Shown here: piece by piece, positions 43,905 through 53,896 of the stretch
Numbering within the stretch: the first letter of the stretch is position 1
How the letters are laid out: each line of letters begins with the position of its first letter
Source: Bradyrhizobiaceae bacterium
Lineage (GTDB): Bacteria; Pseudomonadota; Alphaproteobacteria; Rhizobiales; Xanthobacteraceae
Direction of reading: 5' to 3'
NCBI GenBank assembly: GCA_020853885.1
Contig: JADYXZ010000012.1
Location: forward strand, 1-62,223
Length of the DNA: 62,223 nucleotides
Translations under genes and position numbers: made by a program
The notes under the pieces: model-generated
What the model saw: the letters and a program-made list of their open reading frames with translations, nothing else
Databases searched by the model: none
Told to the model about the DNA's origin: nothing

Positions 43905-44729
43905 TCAACGGTCTTCCCATTTCGGCGTGCGCTTCTCGATGAAGGCGGAGATGCCTTCCTCGGCGTCGCGCGCCAGCATGTTCTCGGCCATCACCTTCGT
44001 CGCATATGCGTAGGCATCGGCCAAATTCAACTCGCGCTGGCGATAGAACGCCTCCTTGCCGATCTTCTGCACATGTGCCGATTTGCCGGCGATGATGCGT
44101 GCGAGCGCGACGGCTTCCTCCAGCGCGTGGCCCGGAGCGACCACCCGGTTGACGAGACCGATCTCGCGGGCGCGTTCGGCCGTGATCGGTTCGCCCGTGA
44201 GCAGCATCTCCAGCGCGTGGTTGGATGCGACCTTGCGCGAGAGCGCGACCATCGGCGCCGAGCAGAAGAGGCCGATGTCCACGCCCGGCGTGCTGAAGCG
44301 GGCGTTCTCGGAAGCAACGACCAGATCACACGAAGCGACGAGCTGACAGCCGGCTGCCGCCGCTACACCTTCCACTGCCGCGATGACGGCCTGCGGCAGA
44401 TTCACGATCGACTGCATGAGTCCGGCGGAGAAATCGAACGTGCGCTGGAAGTAGGCGAGGCCGCGGTCGGCGTCCTGCCGGTGCGCGGTGGTTTCCTTGA
44501 GATCGTGGCCGGCGGAAAAGGCCGGGCCGTTTGCGGCGAGGACGACGGCGCGCACGGACCGGTCAGTGCGGATCGCGCCGATTTCGGCGTCGAGCGCCGC
44601 GAGCATCGCTTCCGACAGGGAATTGCGCGCCGCGGGCCGGTTGAGCGTCAGGATGGCAATGCCGTTGCGGTCCTCGCGCAGGAGGATCGGAGCGGAGTCA
44701 GTTGCAGCGGCGTGCGCGGACTTGGACAT
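43905..44729 (-). CDS. Enoyl-CoA hydratase/isomerase family protein (ECHDC3-like)
   Basis: A crotonase-fold protein of 274 residues from the ATG at 44729. It has the NRPAARNSLSEAMLAAL strand, oxyanion-hole segments FSAGHDLKE and GVAAAAGCQLVASCDLVVAS, and FSTPGVDIGLFCSAPMVALSR, which resembles ECHDC3-type members. The glutamates used by classical hydratases are not evident in the last segment, so the hydratase reaction is not assured. A longer in-frame extension to 44993 overlaps the divergent thioesterase gene and is rejected. The two genes share a 76-bp divergent region. Confidence 0.87.
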   Translation of the reverse strand: MSKSAHAAATDSAPILLREDRNGIAILTLNRPAARNSLSEAMLAALDAEIGAIRTDRSVRAVVLAANGPAFSAGHDLKETTAHRQDADRGLAYFQRTFDFSAGLMQSIVNLPQAVIAAVEGVAAAAGCQLVASCDLVVASENARFSTPGVDIGLFCSAPMVALSRKVASNHALEMLLTGEPITAERAREIGLVNRVVAPGHALEEAVALARIIAGKSAHVQKIGKEAFYRQRELNLADAYAYATKVMAENMLARDAEEGISAFIEKRTPKWEDR

Positions 44730-44805
44730 TTCGGGGCTTGCCTTTGATCGCGGGCATATTATCCGAAGCAGGGCAGGGCGCGAATGTGCCGGCAGGGAGA
44801 CATAG

Positions 44806-45240
44806 ATGGACGCAGCCGCGACGAAGATGTCCACCGCCGAGGTCTCGGCCTTCCTGTCGCAGGTATTTCCGCAGGTGTTCGGGCCGGGCGGTGCGCACAA
44901 GGTGGAAGCCGTCGGCGCGGGCACGGCGCGGGTGCGGATGACCGCAGGCGAGCGGCACCTGCGGCCGGGCGGCACGGTCTCCGGGCCTGCCATGATGGAG
45001 CTTGCGGATGCGGCGATCTACGTGGCGATCCTGGGCGCGATCGGCCCGAAGGCGCTCGCCGTCACCACCAATCTCTCGATCAATTTCCTGAAGAAGCCGG
45101 AGCCCGGCGATCTCATCGCGGATTGCAAAGTGCTCAAGGCAGGCAAGCGGCTGGTCGTCGCCGAGGCGGCGATCCGCGCGGAGGGCGATGAAGAACTGGT
45201 CGCCCATTGTGTCGCGACCTACTCAATTCCGCCTGAATAG
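44806..45240 (+). CDS. PaaI-type hotdog thioesterase
   Basis: A 144-residue hotdog-fold protein that probably hydrolyses acyl-CoA thioesters. The core is RHLRPGGTVSGPAMMELADAAIYVAI, in which the family's active-site region lies, followed by VTTNLSINFLKKPEPGDLIA and a C-terminal HCVATYSIPPE strand. It is divergent from the ECHDC3-like gene and upstream of rplM, a neighbour order found in related genomes. Substrate unknown. Confidence 0.88.
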   Translation: MDAAATKMSTAEVSAFLSQVFPQVFGPGGAHKVEAVGAGTARVRMTAGERHLRPGGTVSGPAMMELADAAIYVAILGAIGPKALAVTTNLSINFLKKPEPGDLIADCKVLKAGKRLVVAEAAIRAEGDEELVAHCVATYSIPPE

Positions 45241-45254
45241 ACCAGCTTATGATA

Positions 45255-45270
45255 TGGTATTAAAATACCA
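45255..45270. promoter_or_regulatory. AT-rich 16-bp inverted repeat upstream of rplM
   Basis: TGGTATT/AATACCA arms with a two-base AA spacer lie 14 bp after the thioesterase stop and just before the candidate rplM promoter. It may be an operator or an upstream activating element; no regulator is known to me for it. Confidence 0.35.
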
Positions 45271-45283
45271 AAATAGTAAGCTT

Positions 45284-45312
45284 TTGTAATTTATCGATAA
45301 AAACGATATTTG
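45284..45312 (+). promoter_or_regulatory. Candidate promoter of rplM-rpsI
   Basis: TTGTAA (-35) and TATTTG (-10) are separated by 17 bases in a strongly AT-rich stretch before rplM. The implied leader is about 60 nt. Confidence 0.4.
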
Positions 45313-45380
45313 ATGCATTGACGCTGCCGCCGGGCGCGTCTAAAACCGCGCGCTTCCAAGCCCGTTCAAACGGATCCGTC

Positions 45381-45845
45381 ATGAAAACCGTCACGGCCAA
45401 ACCGGCCGAGATCGACAAGAAATGGGTGCTGATCGACGCCTCCGGCCTTGTGCTCGGCCGGCTCGCGACGATCGTTGCCATGCGCCTGCGCGGCAAGCAC
45501 CGTCCGAATTACACCCCGCACGTCGACTGCGGCGACAACGTCGTGATCATCAATGCGGAGAAGGTCGTGCTGACCGGGCGTAAGCTCGATCAGAAAGTCT
45601 ACCACCATCACACCGGCTATCCGGGCGGCATCAAGGACCGCAAGGCTCGTTTCATCCTCGAGGGCAAGTTCCCCGAGCGCGTGATCGAGAAGGCGGTCGA
45701 GCGCATGCTCGATGAGGGGCCGCTCGCGCGCAAGCAGTTCGGCAACCTCCGCGTTTACAAGGGCGCCGAGCATCCGCACGAAGCGCAGAAGCCGGAGCGG
45801 CTCGATATCGCCGCGATGAACCGCAAGAACGCGAGGAGCGCGTAA
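45381..45845 (+). CDS. rplM: 50S ribosomal protein L13
   Basis: A 154-residue large-subunit ribosomal protein. Diagnostic parts are [40 protein letters not shown] split over the L13 core, [12 protein letters not shown] and the C-terminal [17 protein letters not shown]. The ATG at 45381 gives the normal N terminus; the in-frame extension to 45318 covers the promoter region. rpsI overlaps its stop by one base. Confidence 0.98.
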   Translation: MKTVTAKPAEIDKKWVLIDASGLVLGRLATIVAMRLRGKHRPNYTPHVDCGDNVVIINAEKVVLTGRKLDQKVYHHHTGYPGGIKDRKARFILEGKFPERVIEKAVERMLDEGPLARKQFGNLRVYKGAEHPHEAQKPERLDIAAMNRKNARSA

Positions 45846-46321
45846 TGGCCGATACGGTCCAGTCTCTGGAAGGATTGGCGGCACTGAAGCCCGCGGCGCC
45901 GGAAGCGCCGGTGCACGTGCAGAAGCTCGACAAGCAGGGCCGCGCCTATGCGACCGGCAAGCGCAAGAACGCCGTTGCGCGCGTGTGGCTCAAGCCGGGC
46001 TCGGGCAAGATCGTCATCAACGAGCGGACGATCGAGGTCTATTTCGCGCGGCCGGTGCTGCGCATGCTGATCCAGCAGCCGTTCGTGCTGGCGAACCGCG
46101 CCGGACAATACGACGTCGAGTGCACGGTTTCCGGCGGCGGGCTGTCGGGACAGGCAGGTGCGCTGCGTCACGGCATCTCGAAGGCGCTGACGTTCTATGA
46201 GCCGGATCTGCGCGGCGCGCTGAAGAAGGGCGGCTTCATGACCCGCGACTCGCGCGTGGTCGAGCGCAAGAAGTACGGACGCAAGAAGGCGCGCCGAAGC
46301 TTCCAGTTCTCGAAGCGCTGA
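45845..46321 (+). CDS. rpsI: 30S ribosomal protein S9
   Basis: A 158-residue small-subunit ribosomal protein, slightly longer than E. coli S9 because of an N-terminal extension of about 30 residues that is typical of alphaproteobacteria. The core reads [21 protein letters not shown] and [21 protein letters not shown] in two blocks, and ends in the universal basic tail with [18 protein letters not shown] terminator follows at 46346. Confidence 0.98.
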   Translation: MADTVQSLEGLAALKPAAPEAPVHVQKLDKQGRAYATGKRKNAVARVWLKPGSGKIVINERTIEVYFARPVLRMLIQQPFVLANRAGQYDVECTVSGGGLSGQAGALRHGISKALTFYEPDLRGALKKGGFMTRDSRVVERKKYGRKKARRSFQFSKR

Positions 46322-46345
46322 GGCGGAGCGACCATTCGAATGGGG

Positions 46346-46379
46346 AAGGGCGCGGCATGGCCGCGCCCTTTTCATTTTT
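46346..46379 (+). terminator. Rho-independent terminator after rpsI
   Basis: A perfect 11-base stem AAGGGCGCGGC/GCCGCGCCCTT closes on the triplet ATG and is followed by TTCATTTTT. This is the strongest terminator in the window. Confidence 0.9.
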
Positions 46380-46568
46380 CATCCAATTCGAAACGAATTC
46401 CATTCTCATTCGCGCGGTTTTCTCGCCAAATGCCGATCAGCCGCGCAAGCGGAAACAAAGCGTATGCGCAACGCCCGGGTGTTTTCGCTTGCATTCGACT
46501 GATCGGGGCAAGCCATTTGCAAGCCGGCAGGCACAGGATTTCGGGTGAAAAAGTAATGAGTCCACCCG

Positions 46569-47894
46569 ATGTCCCTCGACGTCCCGACGCTATTCATCGT
46601 CTCGATCTTCGTGACGACGATCCTCGGTCTGTTCCTGCTGTTTGCGTGGGCGCAGGACCGCAGCATCCGCGCGCTGGCGTGGTGGGGCGCGGCGTATCTC
46701 CTCGGCGGGCTGTCAGTCGGCATCTACACGATGCAGGACTCGTTGTCCGATGCGCTCTCGGTTGCGATCGGTAACGCGCTGCTGTTCGTGGCCTGCGGCG
46801 TCATCTGGAACGGCTCGCGCCTGTTCCACGGACGAGAAGTGCTGCCGTTCTGGATGTTTGCGGGCGCGATCGCCTGGCTGACGGCGCTCACCATTCCCGG
46901 CTTCGCGCAATCGACCGCGGCGCGGATCGCGCTGTCGTCCATCGCGATCTCCGGATACACGCTGCTGACGGCTTTTGAGCTGTGGGGCGGGCGCAAGGAG
47001 CGCCTGTTGTCGCGCTGGCCGGCGGTCGCCGTGCTGACGTTGCAGGGGATCGTATTTCTTGTGCCGGCATTCGTTGTCGTCCTGTCGCCGCGAGGCGCGC
47101 GGTTCGAGGACTTTGCGGGCGGGTGGTTCGGCATTTTTGCGCTGGAAACGCTGCTCTATGCGATTGCCACCGCGTTCATCATCCTGACGATGGCAAAAGA
47201 GCGCAGCGAGCGGGTCCATCGCACCGCGGCGACCATCGATCCGCTTACCGAGGTGTTCAACCGGCGCGCTTTGATGGAGGCGGGACGGCGCGTGCTGGGC
47301 CGCATGGCCTGGGACCGGCAGCCGGTGTCCGTCCTGATGTTCGACCTCGATCACTTCAAGAAGATCAACGACCGCTACGGCCATGCCGTTGGCGACCGTG
47401 CGCTGCAGACGTTCGCTCGAACGGCGGCGGCACGGTTGCGCGCCACCGACATCCTCGGTCGGCTGGGTGGCGAGGAATTTGCCGCGATCCTGCCGGCGAC
47501 GAGCCTGATCTCCGCAAGCGTTGCGGCCGAGCGCGTGCGCGCCGCGTTCGAGGAGGCGGCGAAGGAAATCGACGGTCTGCCGATCGGTGGAACCGTGAGC
47601 ATCGGTGCTGCGGCCACCGAGGATCCGACGATCGGTATGGACGCCCTTCTCGAGTTCGCGGACAAGGCGCTTTACGCGGCCAAAGCCTCCGGCAGAAACC
47701 GCTACGTGCTTTCCGGATCCGAAGAAGAGCTCGCTGCAAGCGCCGCGGCGGACGCCAGGAAAGCTGCCGCAGCAGCGGCATCGCAGGAGCGGGCGGATCG
47801 TCGGCGAGGCGGCATTGCGAGCGCAAGCATCGCGCCGAACGATCTGGTTCTGGCAATTACGGCGGCTCGCTCGGCGATCCGGCCTGCCACCTGA
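46569..47894 (+). CDS. Membrane diguanylate cyclase (tandem copy 1)
   Basis: A c-di-GMP synthase of 441 residues. About seven hydrophobic segments fill residues 5-210, without a recognised sensor domain. The GGDEF domain follows from DPLTEVFNRRALMEAGRRVL to about residue 385. GGEEF is at 300-304, and the I-site (Arg291, Asp294) is intact. An Ala-rich tail of about 50 residues ends the protein. The next gene is a full-length paralogue with the active site at the same residue numbers. A 247-bp gap after rpsI holds its control region. Confidence 0.93.
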   Translation: MSLDVPTLFIVSIFVTTILGLFLLFAWAQDRSIRALAWWGAAYLLGGLSVGIYTMQDSLSDALSVAIGNALLFVACGVIWNGSRLFHGREVLPFWMFAGAIAWLTALTIPGFAQSTAARIALSSIAISGYTLLTAFELWGGRKERLLSRWPAVAVLTLQGIVFLVPAFVVVLSPRGARFEDFAGGWFGIFALETLLYAIATAFIILTMAKERSERVHRTAATIDPLTEVFNRRALMEAGRRVLGRMAWDRQPVSVLMFDLDHFKKINDRYGHAVGDRALQTFARTAAARLRATDILGRLGGEEFAAILPATSLISASVAAERVRAAFEEAAKEIDGLPIGGTVSIGAAATEDPTIGMDALLEFADKALYAAKASGRNRYVLSGSEEELAASAAADARKAAAAAASQERADRRRGGIASASIAPNDLVLAITAARSAIRPAT

Positions 47895-48070
47895 GCGGCC
47901 GGCGAGCAGGGCCGGATCGCCATACCGCTACAGACGCGTCGACAGCAGCCGAACGAACGAGCAATTTCGTAGTATTTTATCGAGTATTAAAGCGAAACCG
48001 TAGCGTCTTGCGGTCATAGTCGGAACTCTGGAGGCCGATCTTGGGCTTCGATCCGCCGGCCGGGGGACGA

Positions 48071-49396
48071 ATGCAACTCGATGTTGGGACGATGTTTGTG
48101 GTGACGATCACCGTCACCGCCATCCTCGGGCTCTTGCTCATCTATGTCTGGAATCAGCACCGCAAAATTCCGGCACTGGCGTGGTGGGGATGCGCGCACC
48201 TGGTCGCGTGCACCGGAGTCTGGCTGATCGGCGCGCATGGCGCCGTTTCCACTTTCTGGTCGATCGAAATCGCGAATGCGCTTCTCTTCATCGCAGCGGG
48301 AATGACCTGGGGCGGCGCACGCCTGTTCGACGGCAACCGTGCGTCGTTGATCGGGGTATTCGGCGGAGCGGTCGTATGGCTGATCGCCACACGGACGACA
48401 GGTTTGCTGTCGTTGCCGCATGTGCCGGTGGTGTTCAGCTCGATGATGATTTCGCTCTACACCTTTGCCACGGCCGTCGAGTTCTGGCGGGGGCGCGTTG
48501 AAGGCCTGAGCTCGCGGCTGCCTCTCGTGGTGTTGCTGTTCACGCACGGCGTTCTCTATCTGGTACGCGTCCCCCTTGCGATGTTCCTGGGCGGGCAGAA
48601 GGCCGAGGCACTGCTTTCCCCGGCTTCATTCGGCGTGATCGGTCTGGAGTCGCTTCTCTACATGATCGCCACCGCGTTCATTCTCCTGGCAATGGCGAAG
48701 GAGCGGACCGAGCTCGAGCACAAGGTGGCGGCGACGGTCGATCCGCTGACAGGGGTCGCCAACCGCCGGGCGTTTCTGGAGATCGCCGCACGCAGCCTGA
48801 AGCAGCGGCCGCGTGCGCCCGTGCCGGTCTCGGTCCTTCTGTTCGATCTGGATCGATTCAAGTCGATCAACGACCGGTACGGCCATCTGGTCGGCGACCG
48901 GGTGCTGCGGAAGTTCGCCCATATCGCCGTTTCCGAGCTGCGTTCGACGGATCTGCTCGGACGGATCGGCGGCGAAGAGTTTGCGGCCATCCTGTTCGGC
49001 GCCGAGTCCGGAAGTGCGGTGGCCACGGCGGAGCGAATTCGTCAGGCATTCGCGGCCGCACATCCCGGCAACAGCGAACATCCCGGGCTGAGCGTGAGCG
49101 TCGGGGTCATGAGCGTGCCCGCGCAGGACCTGGTCGAGATCGAAACGATGCTCACACGCGCTGACGAGGCGCTCTACGTGGCCAAGGCGCGCGGCCGCAA
49201 CCGCGTGGAACTGGCCGACGACTATTCGGATCGCATGAGAATGGCGCCGCGAAGCGGGCGGGAAATGCAGTCGGCTTCCCAGCCGTGGCCGTGGGCCGAG
49301 GAAGCGGAATCGATCGTGAGCCCGGGCATCGTGCCGGCGCAAGGCGCAGCTCGCAACGCATCGCGAGCCGCTGCGATGGTGCAGGCGCGAGGCTAG
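48071..49396 (+). CDS. Membrane diguanylate cyclase (tandem copy 2)
   Basis: Paralogue of the preceding gene with 441 residues from the ATG at 48071 (behind GGGGGACGA; the in-frame TTG at 48041 lacks a ribosome site). The layout is the same: TITVTAILGLLLIYVWNQHR near the start versus SIFVTTILGLFLLFAWAQDR in copy 1, about seven hydrophobic segments, then GGEEF at 300-304 with I-site RSTD. The two differ widely in the membrane region, as expected of sensors that have diverged. The 176-bp gap before it is AT-rich (around 47968-47995), so it may have its own promoter. Its stop overlaps the phosphatase gene tail by four bases. Confidence 0.93.
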   Translation: MQLDVGTMFVVTITVTAILGLLLIYVWNQHRKIPALAWWGCAHLVACTGVWLIGAHGAVSTFWSIEIANALLFIAAGMTWGGARLFDGNRASLIGVFGGAVVWLIATRTTGLLSLPHVPVVFSSMMISLYTFATAVEFWRGRVEGLSSRLPLVVLLFTHGVLYLVRVPLAMFLGGQKAEALLSPASFGVIGLESLLYMIATAFILLAMAKERTELEHKVAATVDPLTGVANRRAFLEIAARSLKQRPRAPVPVSVLLFDLDRFKSINDRYGHLVGDRVLRKFAHIAVSELRSTDLLGRIGGEEFAAILFGAESGSAVATAERIRQAFAAAHPGNSEHPGLSVSVGVMSVPAQDLVEIETMLTRADEALYVAKARGRNRVELADDYSDRMRMAPRSGREMQSASQPWPWAEEAESIVSPGIVPAQGAARNASRAAAMVQARG

Positions 49397-51381
49397 CCGG
49401 CGATCCTGCCGCCGCCTTTGCGCGTGATTGCGACGATGGAAGGACGCGGCGGCATGTCCGGATCGAAGTCGGGCCAGCGCGTCGAAGGGTCGTCGAAGGT
49501 GGAAACCCGTCCGAACGCCCTCCATTCCTGTCCGTCGTCGCCCGGATGCTGAATGGCGACGAACAAGGTTTCGCCGTCCGGCGTGAAAACCGGTCCGCAT
49601 AGTTCGGCGCCGGCGGGGCAGCGGAAGAAGAGGCGGCTCGTGCCGCGCGCGGCGCCGTCGGTTTCGAGCGCCCAGAGCCCGTCAGCACGGCCGGTCGCCT
49701 TGTCGGAGTTGCCGTCCGTCGCAATCCAGAGCCGGCCTTCGCCGTCCACCGCGCAATTGTCGGGCATGCCGAACTAGCCATCCTTGGTCGTTGCGGACGA
49801 GAACGTTGCGCCGACTGCGGCAACGGCCGGATCGCCACACTTCACGAGGATCTCCCACGTATAGCGCGCGGCGGCGTGGTCGCCGTCGGGCGGCGTCATC
49901 TCGATGATGTGGCCGAACTTGTTGACGGGCCGCGGGTTCGCGGCATCGACGGCGTCGGGCTTGCGGCTCGAGTTGTTGGTCAGGATCAGATAGACCTTGC
50001 CGGTCTGCAAATTCGCTTCGATGTCTTCGGGACGGTCCATTTTGGTCGCGCCAAGGAGGTCGGCTGCGCGCCGCGTCTCGATCAGGATGTCAGCCTGGCT
50101 CGCGAAACCATTGGCATCGGTGAGCGGGCCTTTTCCGTGGACGAGGGGCAGCCAATCCATGCTGCCGTCGGTATTGTAGCGCGCGACCTCAAGCGTGCCC
50201 TCGTCGAGGAGGTCCATGTTGGCGGCCCGGTTGTTCGGATCATAGGGGCGCGCGCTGACAAACCGATAGACGTAGTCGAATCGCTCGTCGTCGCCGGAAT
50301 AGACGACGACGCGGTTGTCCTTGTTCACGAGCACGAAGGCGCCTTCGTGCTTGAAGCGGCCGAGCGCCGTGCGCTTCTTCGGCGTGGAGGCAGGATCGAA
50401 CGGATCGATCTCGACAATCCAGCCGAAACGGTTGGCTTCGTTCGGCTCCTTCGCAACATCGAAGCGCTCGTCCCACTTGCCCCAAGCCTGCCAGTTGCCG
50501 GGCACGCCATAGCGGCGATAGTTGCGCGCTTCCGGGTGTGCATCGTCGAGCCTGCCCAGGAAATAGCCGTGGAAGTTCTCTTCGCAGCTCAGCCAGGTTC
50601 CCCACGGTGTGATGCCGCCGGCGCAGTTGTTGAGCATGCCGAGCACGCGGCGGCCAGAAGGGTCGGCCTTGGTCTTCATGCGGTCATGACCGGCGGCGGG
50701 GCCGGAAATCTGCATCGGCGTATCGGCGTCGATGCGGCGCGCATATTTCGAGCCTTTGACCACGCGCCATTTGCCGGCGGCGTCGCGTGCGATCTCGAGC
50801 ACGGAGCCGCCGTGCGCGGCCTTTTCGACTCCGGCGAGTTCTTCCGTCATGCCGGCAAACGCGGTTTTGCCGTCCTGCCGGCCGAGGCCGGGAAACATCA
50901 GCTCTTCATTTGTGTATTCGTGATTGACGACGAGCAGGCCGCGGCGGCTCGGGTTCTCACCGGGGAGCGGAACGAAGCCAAGATAGTCGTTGTTGTATCC
51001 GAACTGCAGCTTTTGCGCGGATGCCGTCTGCCTGCGCGGATCGAAGGCCGGCGCTTCCGGCAGCACCGGGTCGCCCCAGCGGATCAGGACATCGGCGTCG
51101 TAGCCCTCGGCGACATAGTGCTTTTCGTCCACGCCGGCGGCGACTTCCTTGAAATCGAAGCGGAATCCGTTGTCGGCGCGAGCCTCATTGGCCACGCGGA
51201 GGGCGAGGGGGCTCACGGTCGCCGCGATCGCGGCGACGCCGAGCGCGCCTTTCAGGATATCGCGGCGACGGAAGCGGGCGGCGATGACGTCGCCTAGGGT
51301 CGGGTTCGCTGACGGATTGCGGCCGATGTCTTCGGACGCGTCACAGGCTTGCGCACGGGTGAAGGAATGCTCCTGGCTCAT
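49393..51381 (-). pseudogene. phoX: PhoX-like alkaline phosphatase interrupted by an in-frame amber codon
   Basis: The reading frame codes for a Tat-exported phosphatase of the PhoX (DUF839) family and would total 661 residues plus the stop, a normal PhoX size. The signal is FRRRDILKGALGVAAIAAT. The body includes RRGLLVVNHEYTNEELMFPG, NNCAGGITPWGTWLSCEENF and GRFKHEGAFVLVNK. A TAG at 49774-49776 (codon 536) cuts it after TTKDG. The same frame continues as FGMPDNCAVDGEGRLWIATD to the stop at 49393. The homologous position is probably Trp (TGG), so a single G-to-A change explains it. If not a sequencing error, the product would lack its last 126 residues. Confidence 0.85.
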
Positions 51382-51511
51382 GGCTTAGGCCCCTCGGGCG
51401 ATATTCGGGAAGGGACGCAAGCTAGCGGCCGCATGCGACGACTAAACGACCGTTTCACCGGGGCGGAATGTGGTTGCAATCCGTTAACCATTCGAGCCCT
51501 ACGCTTTGAGC

Positions 51512-51727
51512 ATGGCGGCGGAAGCGACTCACAATTTTCGGGCAGACCTCGCGCGGCTCGATGAAGAAGCGTGGCAGGCGCGTAGTGCGTTGGCTTGCAG
51601 GCACGAATCCGCCGACGATCTGCACAAGGACATGATCCGGCGCTACTTTGCGCTGCATCCCAGGCGGCGCCCGCTGGGACTTGCGCTGGGCGCGAGTGCG
51701 TTGCTCGCCTTTCTGATCCTGCTCTGA
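51512..51727 (+). CDS. Small putative tail-anchored membrane protein
   Basis: A 71-residue frame with a charged N-terminal two-thirds (ADLARLDEEAWQARSALACR) and a single hydrophobic helix at the very C terminus (LGLALGASALLAFLILL). No family is recognised. It fills the space between the divergent phosphatase and the convergent glnA, and ends 26 bp before a terminator-like hairpin. There is no clear ribosome site, so the gene call is tentative. Confidence 0.4.
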   Translation: MAAEATHNFRADLARLDEEAWQARSALACRHESADDLHKDMIRRYFALHPRRRPLGLALGASALLAFLILL

Positions 51728-51752
51728 GATTCGGCTTGGCCGGAAAAGAAAG

Positions 51753-51777
51753 CGGGGCGCCTTGCGGCGCCCCGTTT
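51753..51777. terminator. Bidirectional hairpin between the small gene and glnA
   Basis: The perfect nine-base stem CGGGGCGCC/GGCGCCCCG (51753-51761 with 51766-51774) has a TTGC loop and TTT on the plus-strand side. It lies between convergent genes, 47 bp past the glnA stop on that gene's side. Confidence 0.7.
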
Positions 51778-51823
51778 CAGTTGACCGTGGTCGCCCACGG
51801 CTCGGGAGGAACTGAGGGGGAGC

Positions 51824-53233
51824 TCAGTACGAATAGTACATGTCGTACTCGATCGGATGCGGCGTGTGCTCGAAGCGGATCACTTCCGTCATCTTCAGGT
51901 CGATGTAGGAGTCGATGAAGTCGTCGTCGAAGACGCCGCCCTTCTTCAGGAACTCGCGATCCTTGTCGAGATTGCCGAGCGCATCGCGCAAGCTGCCGCA
52001 GACGGTCGGGATCTTCTTCAGCTCCTTCGGCGGCAGGTCGTAGAGGTCCTTGTCGATCGCCGAGCCCGGATCGAGCTTGTTCAAGATTCCGTCGAGGCCG
52101 GCCATCAGCATCGCCGCGAAGGCGAGATAGGGATTGGCGGTCGGGTCGGGGAAGCGGACCTCGACGCGCTTCGCCTTCGGCGAGCTTGCGAGCGGAATGC
52201 GGCACGAAGCCGAGCGATTGCGCGCGGAGTAAGCGAGCAGCACCGGCGCCTCGAAGCCCGGCACCAGCCGCTTATAGGAGTTGGTCGACGGGTTGGTGAA
52301 GGCGTTGATCGCCTTGGCGTGCTTGATGATGCCGGCGATGTAGCTGAGGCAGATATCCGAGAGGTCGGCATACTTGTTGCCGGCGAACACCGGCGTCGAG
52401 CCCTTCCAGATCGACTGGTGGCAGTGCATGCCGGAGCCGTTGTCGCCGTAGACCGGCTTCGGCATGAAGGTCGCGGTCTTGCCGTACATGTTCGCGACCT
52501 GATGGATCGCGTACTTGTAGATCTGCATGTGGTCGGCCATGCGCACCAGGGGGCCGAACTTCAGGCCGAGCTCGTGCTGGGCCGACGCCACTTCGTGGTG
52601 ATGCTTCTCGACGACGCAGCCCATCTTGGCCATGGCGCCGAGCATCTCGGAGCGCATGTCCTGCAGGGAGTCGACGGGCGGGACCGGGAAGTAGCCGCCC
52701 TTGGTGCGGACGCGGTGGCCGAGGTTGCCGCCTTCATATTCGGTGGCGGAGTTGGTCGGCAGCTCGACGGAGTCGACGCGGAAGCCGGTGTTGTACGGCT
52801 CGCTCGAAAAGCGGACGTCGTCGAACACGAAGAATTCGGCTTCCGGCCCGAAGTTGACGGCGTCGCCGACGCCGGTCGACTGCATGTAGGCGACCGCCTT
52901 CTTCGAGATGCCGCGCGGGTCGCGGTTGTAGGGCTCGCCGGTGGTCGGCTCGAGCACGTCGCAGACGACGACCATCGTCGTCTCGGCAAAGAACGGATCG
53001 ATGAATACGGTTTCGGGGTCCGGCATGAGGTTCATGTCGGATTCGTTGATCGCCTTCCAGCCGGCGATCGACGAGCCGTCGAACATGACACCTTCAGCGA
53101 AGGCATCCTCGCCAAACAACGAGACGTCGAACGTCACGTGCTGCCACTTCCCGCGCGGATCGGTGAAGCGGCAGTCGACGTACTTAACGTCGTTCTCCTT
53201 CATCATCTTGAGGACTTCGCTTGCGGTCGTCAT
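51824..53233 (-). CDS. glnA: Glutamine synthetase type I
   Basis: ATP-dependent amidation of glutamate to glutamine; a dodecamer of 469-residue subunits. Motifs include [20 protein letters not shown] split around the beta-grasp end, [31 protein letters not shown] and NRSASCRIP. The Tyr of DLYDLPP is the expected adenylylation site. The gene is downstream of glnB with a 69-bp gap, the usual alphaproteobacterial glnBA operon, and the sigma-54 promoter before glnB likely drives both. Confidence 0.97.
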   Translation of the reverse strand: MTTASEVLKMMKENDVKYVDCRFTDPRGKWQHVTFDVSLFGEDAFAEGVMFDGSSIAGWKAINESDMNLMPDPETVFIDPFFAETTMVVVCDVLEPTTGEPYNRDPRGISKKAVAYMQSTGVGDAVNFGPEAEFFVFDDVRFSSEPYNTGFRVDSVELPTNSATEYEGGNLGHRVRTKGGYFPVPPVDSLQDMRSEMLGAMAKMGCVVEKHHHEVASAQHELGLKFGPLVRMADHMQIYKYAIHQVANMYGKTATFMPKPVYGDNGSGMHCHQSIWKGSTPVFAGNKYADLSDICLSYIAGIIKHAKAINAFTNPSTNSYKRLVPGFEAPVLLAYSARNRSASCRIPLASSPKAKRVEVRFPDPTANPYLAFAAMLMAGLDGILNKLDPGSAIDKDLYDLPPKELKKIPTVCGSLRDALGNLDKDREFLKKGGVFDDDFIDSYIDLKMTEVIRFEHTPHPIEYDMYYSY

Positions 53234-53302
53234 GGAGACTTATCCCCCTCTGTTTTCAGTTGCCTCGGGCCCGAGGTCATTCGAGTTGCAATACAGGTCC
53301 GG

Positions 53303-53800
<498 letters not shown>

Positions 53801-53810
53801 CTAATTATTG

Positions 53811-53840
53811 TGCAAGATGCATAAATCATAGGCATCTGCA
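53811..53840. promoter_or_regulatory. Interrupted palindrome upstream of the glnBA promoter
   Basis: TGCAAGATGC and GCATCTGCA are inverted copies (one extra base in one arm) separated by an 11-base AT-rich spacer. It is about 100-130 bp upstream of the sigma-54 promoter, where NtrC enhancer sites usually lie. It is also 57 bp before the divergent nnrD, so it could belong to that gene. Confidence 0.4.
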
Positions 53841-53896
53841 AGAAGCGGCAAATTCATTGGTGCTCATCTACACAGGAGCGAACGGAAAGGTTCCGC

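Noticed and set aside
49774-49776. Amber codon as a genuine recoding site (pyrrolysine or programmed readthrough)
   Set aside because: No pyl genes, stimulatory structure or conserved context is visible; a TGG-to-TAG change is simpler. It is kept as a finding because raw data should be checked.
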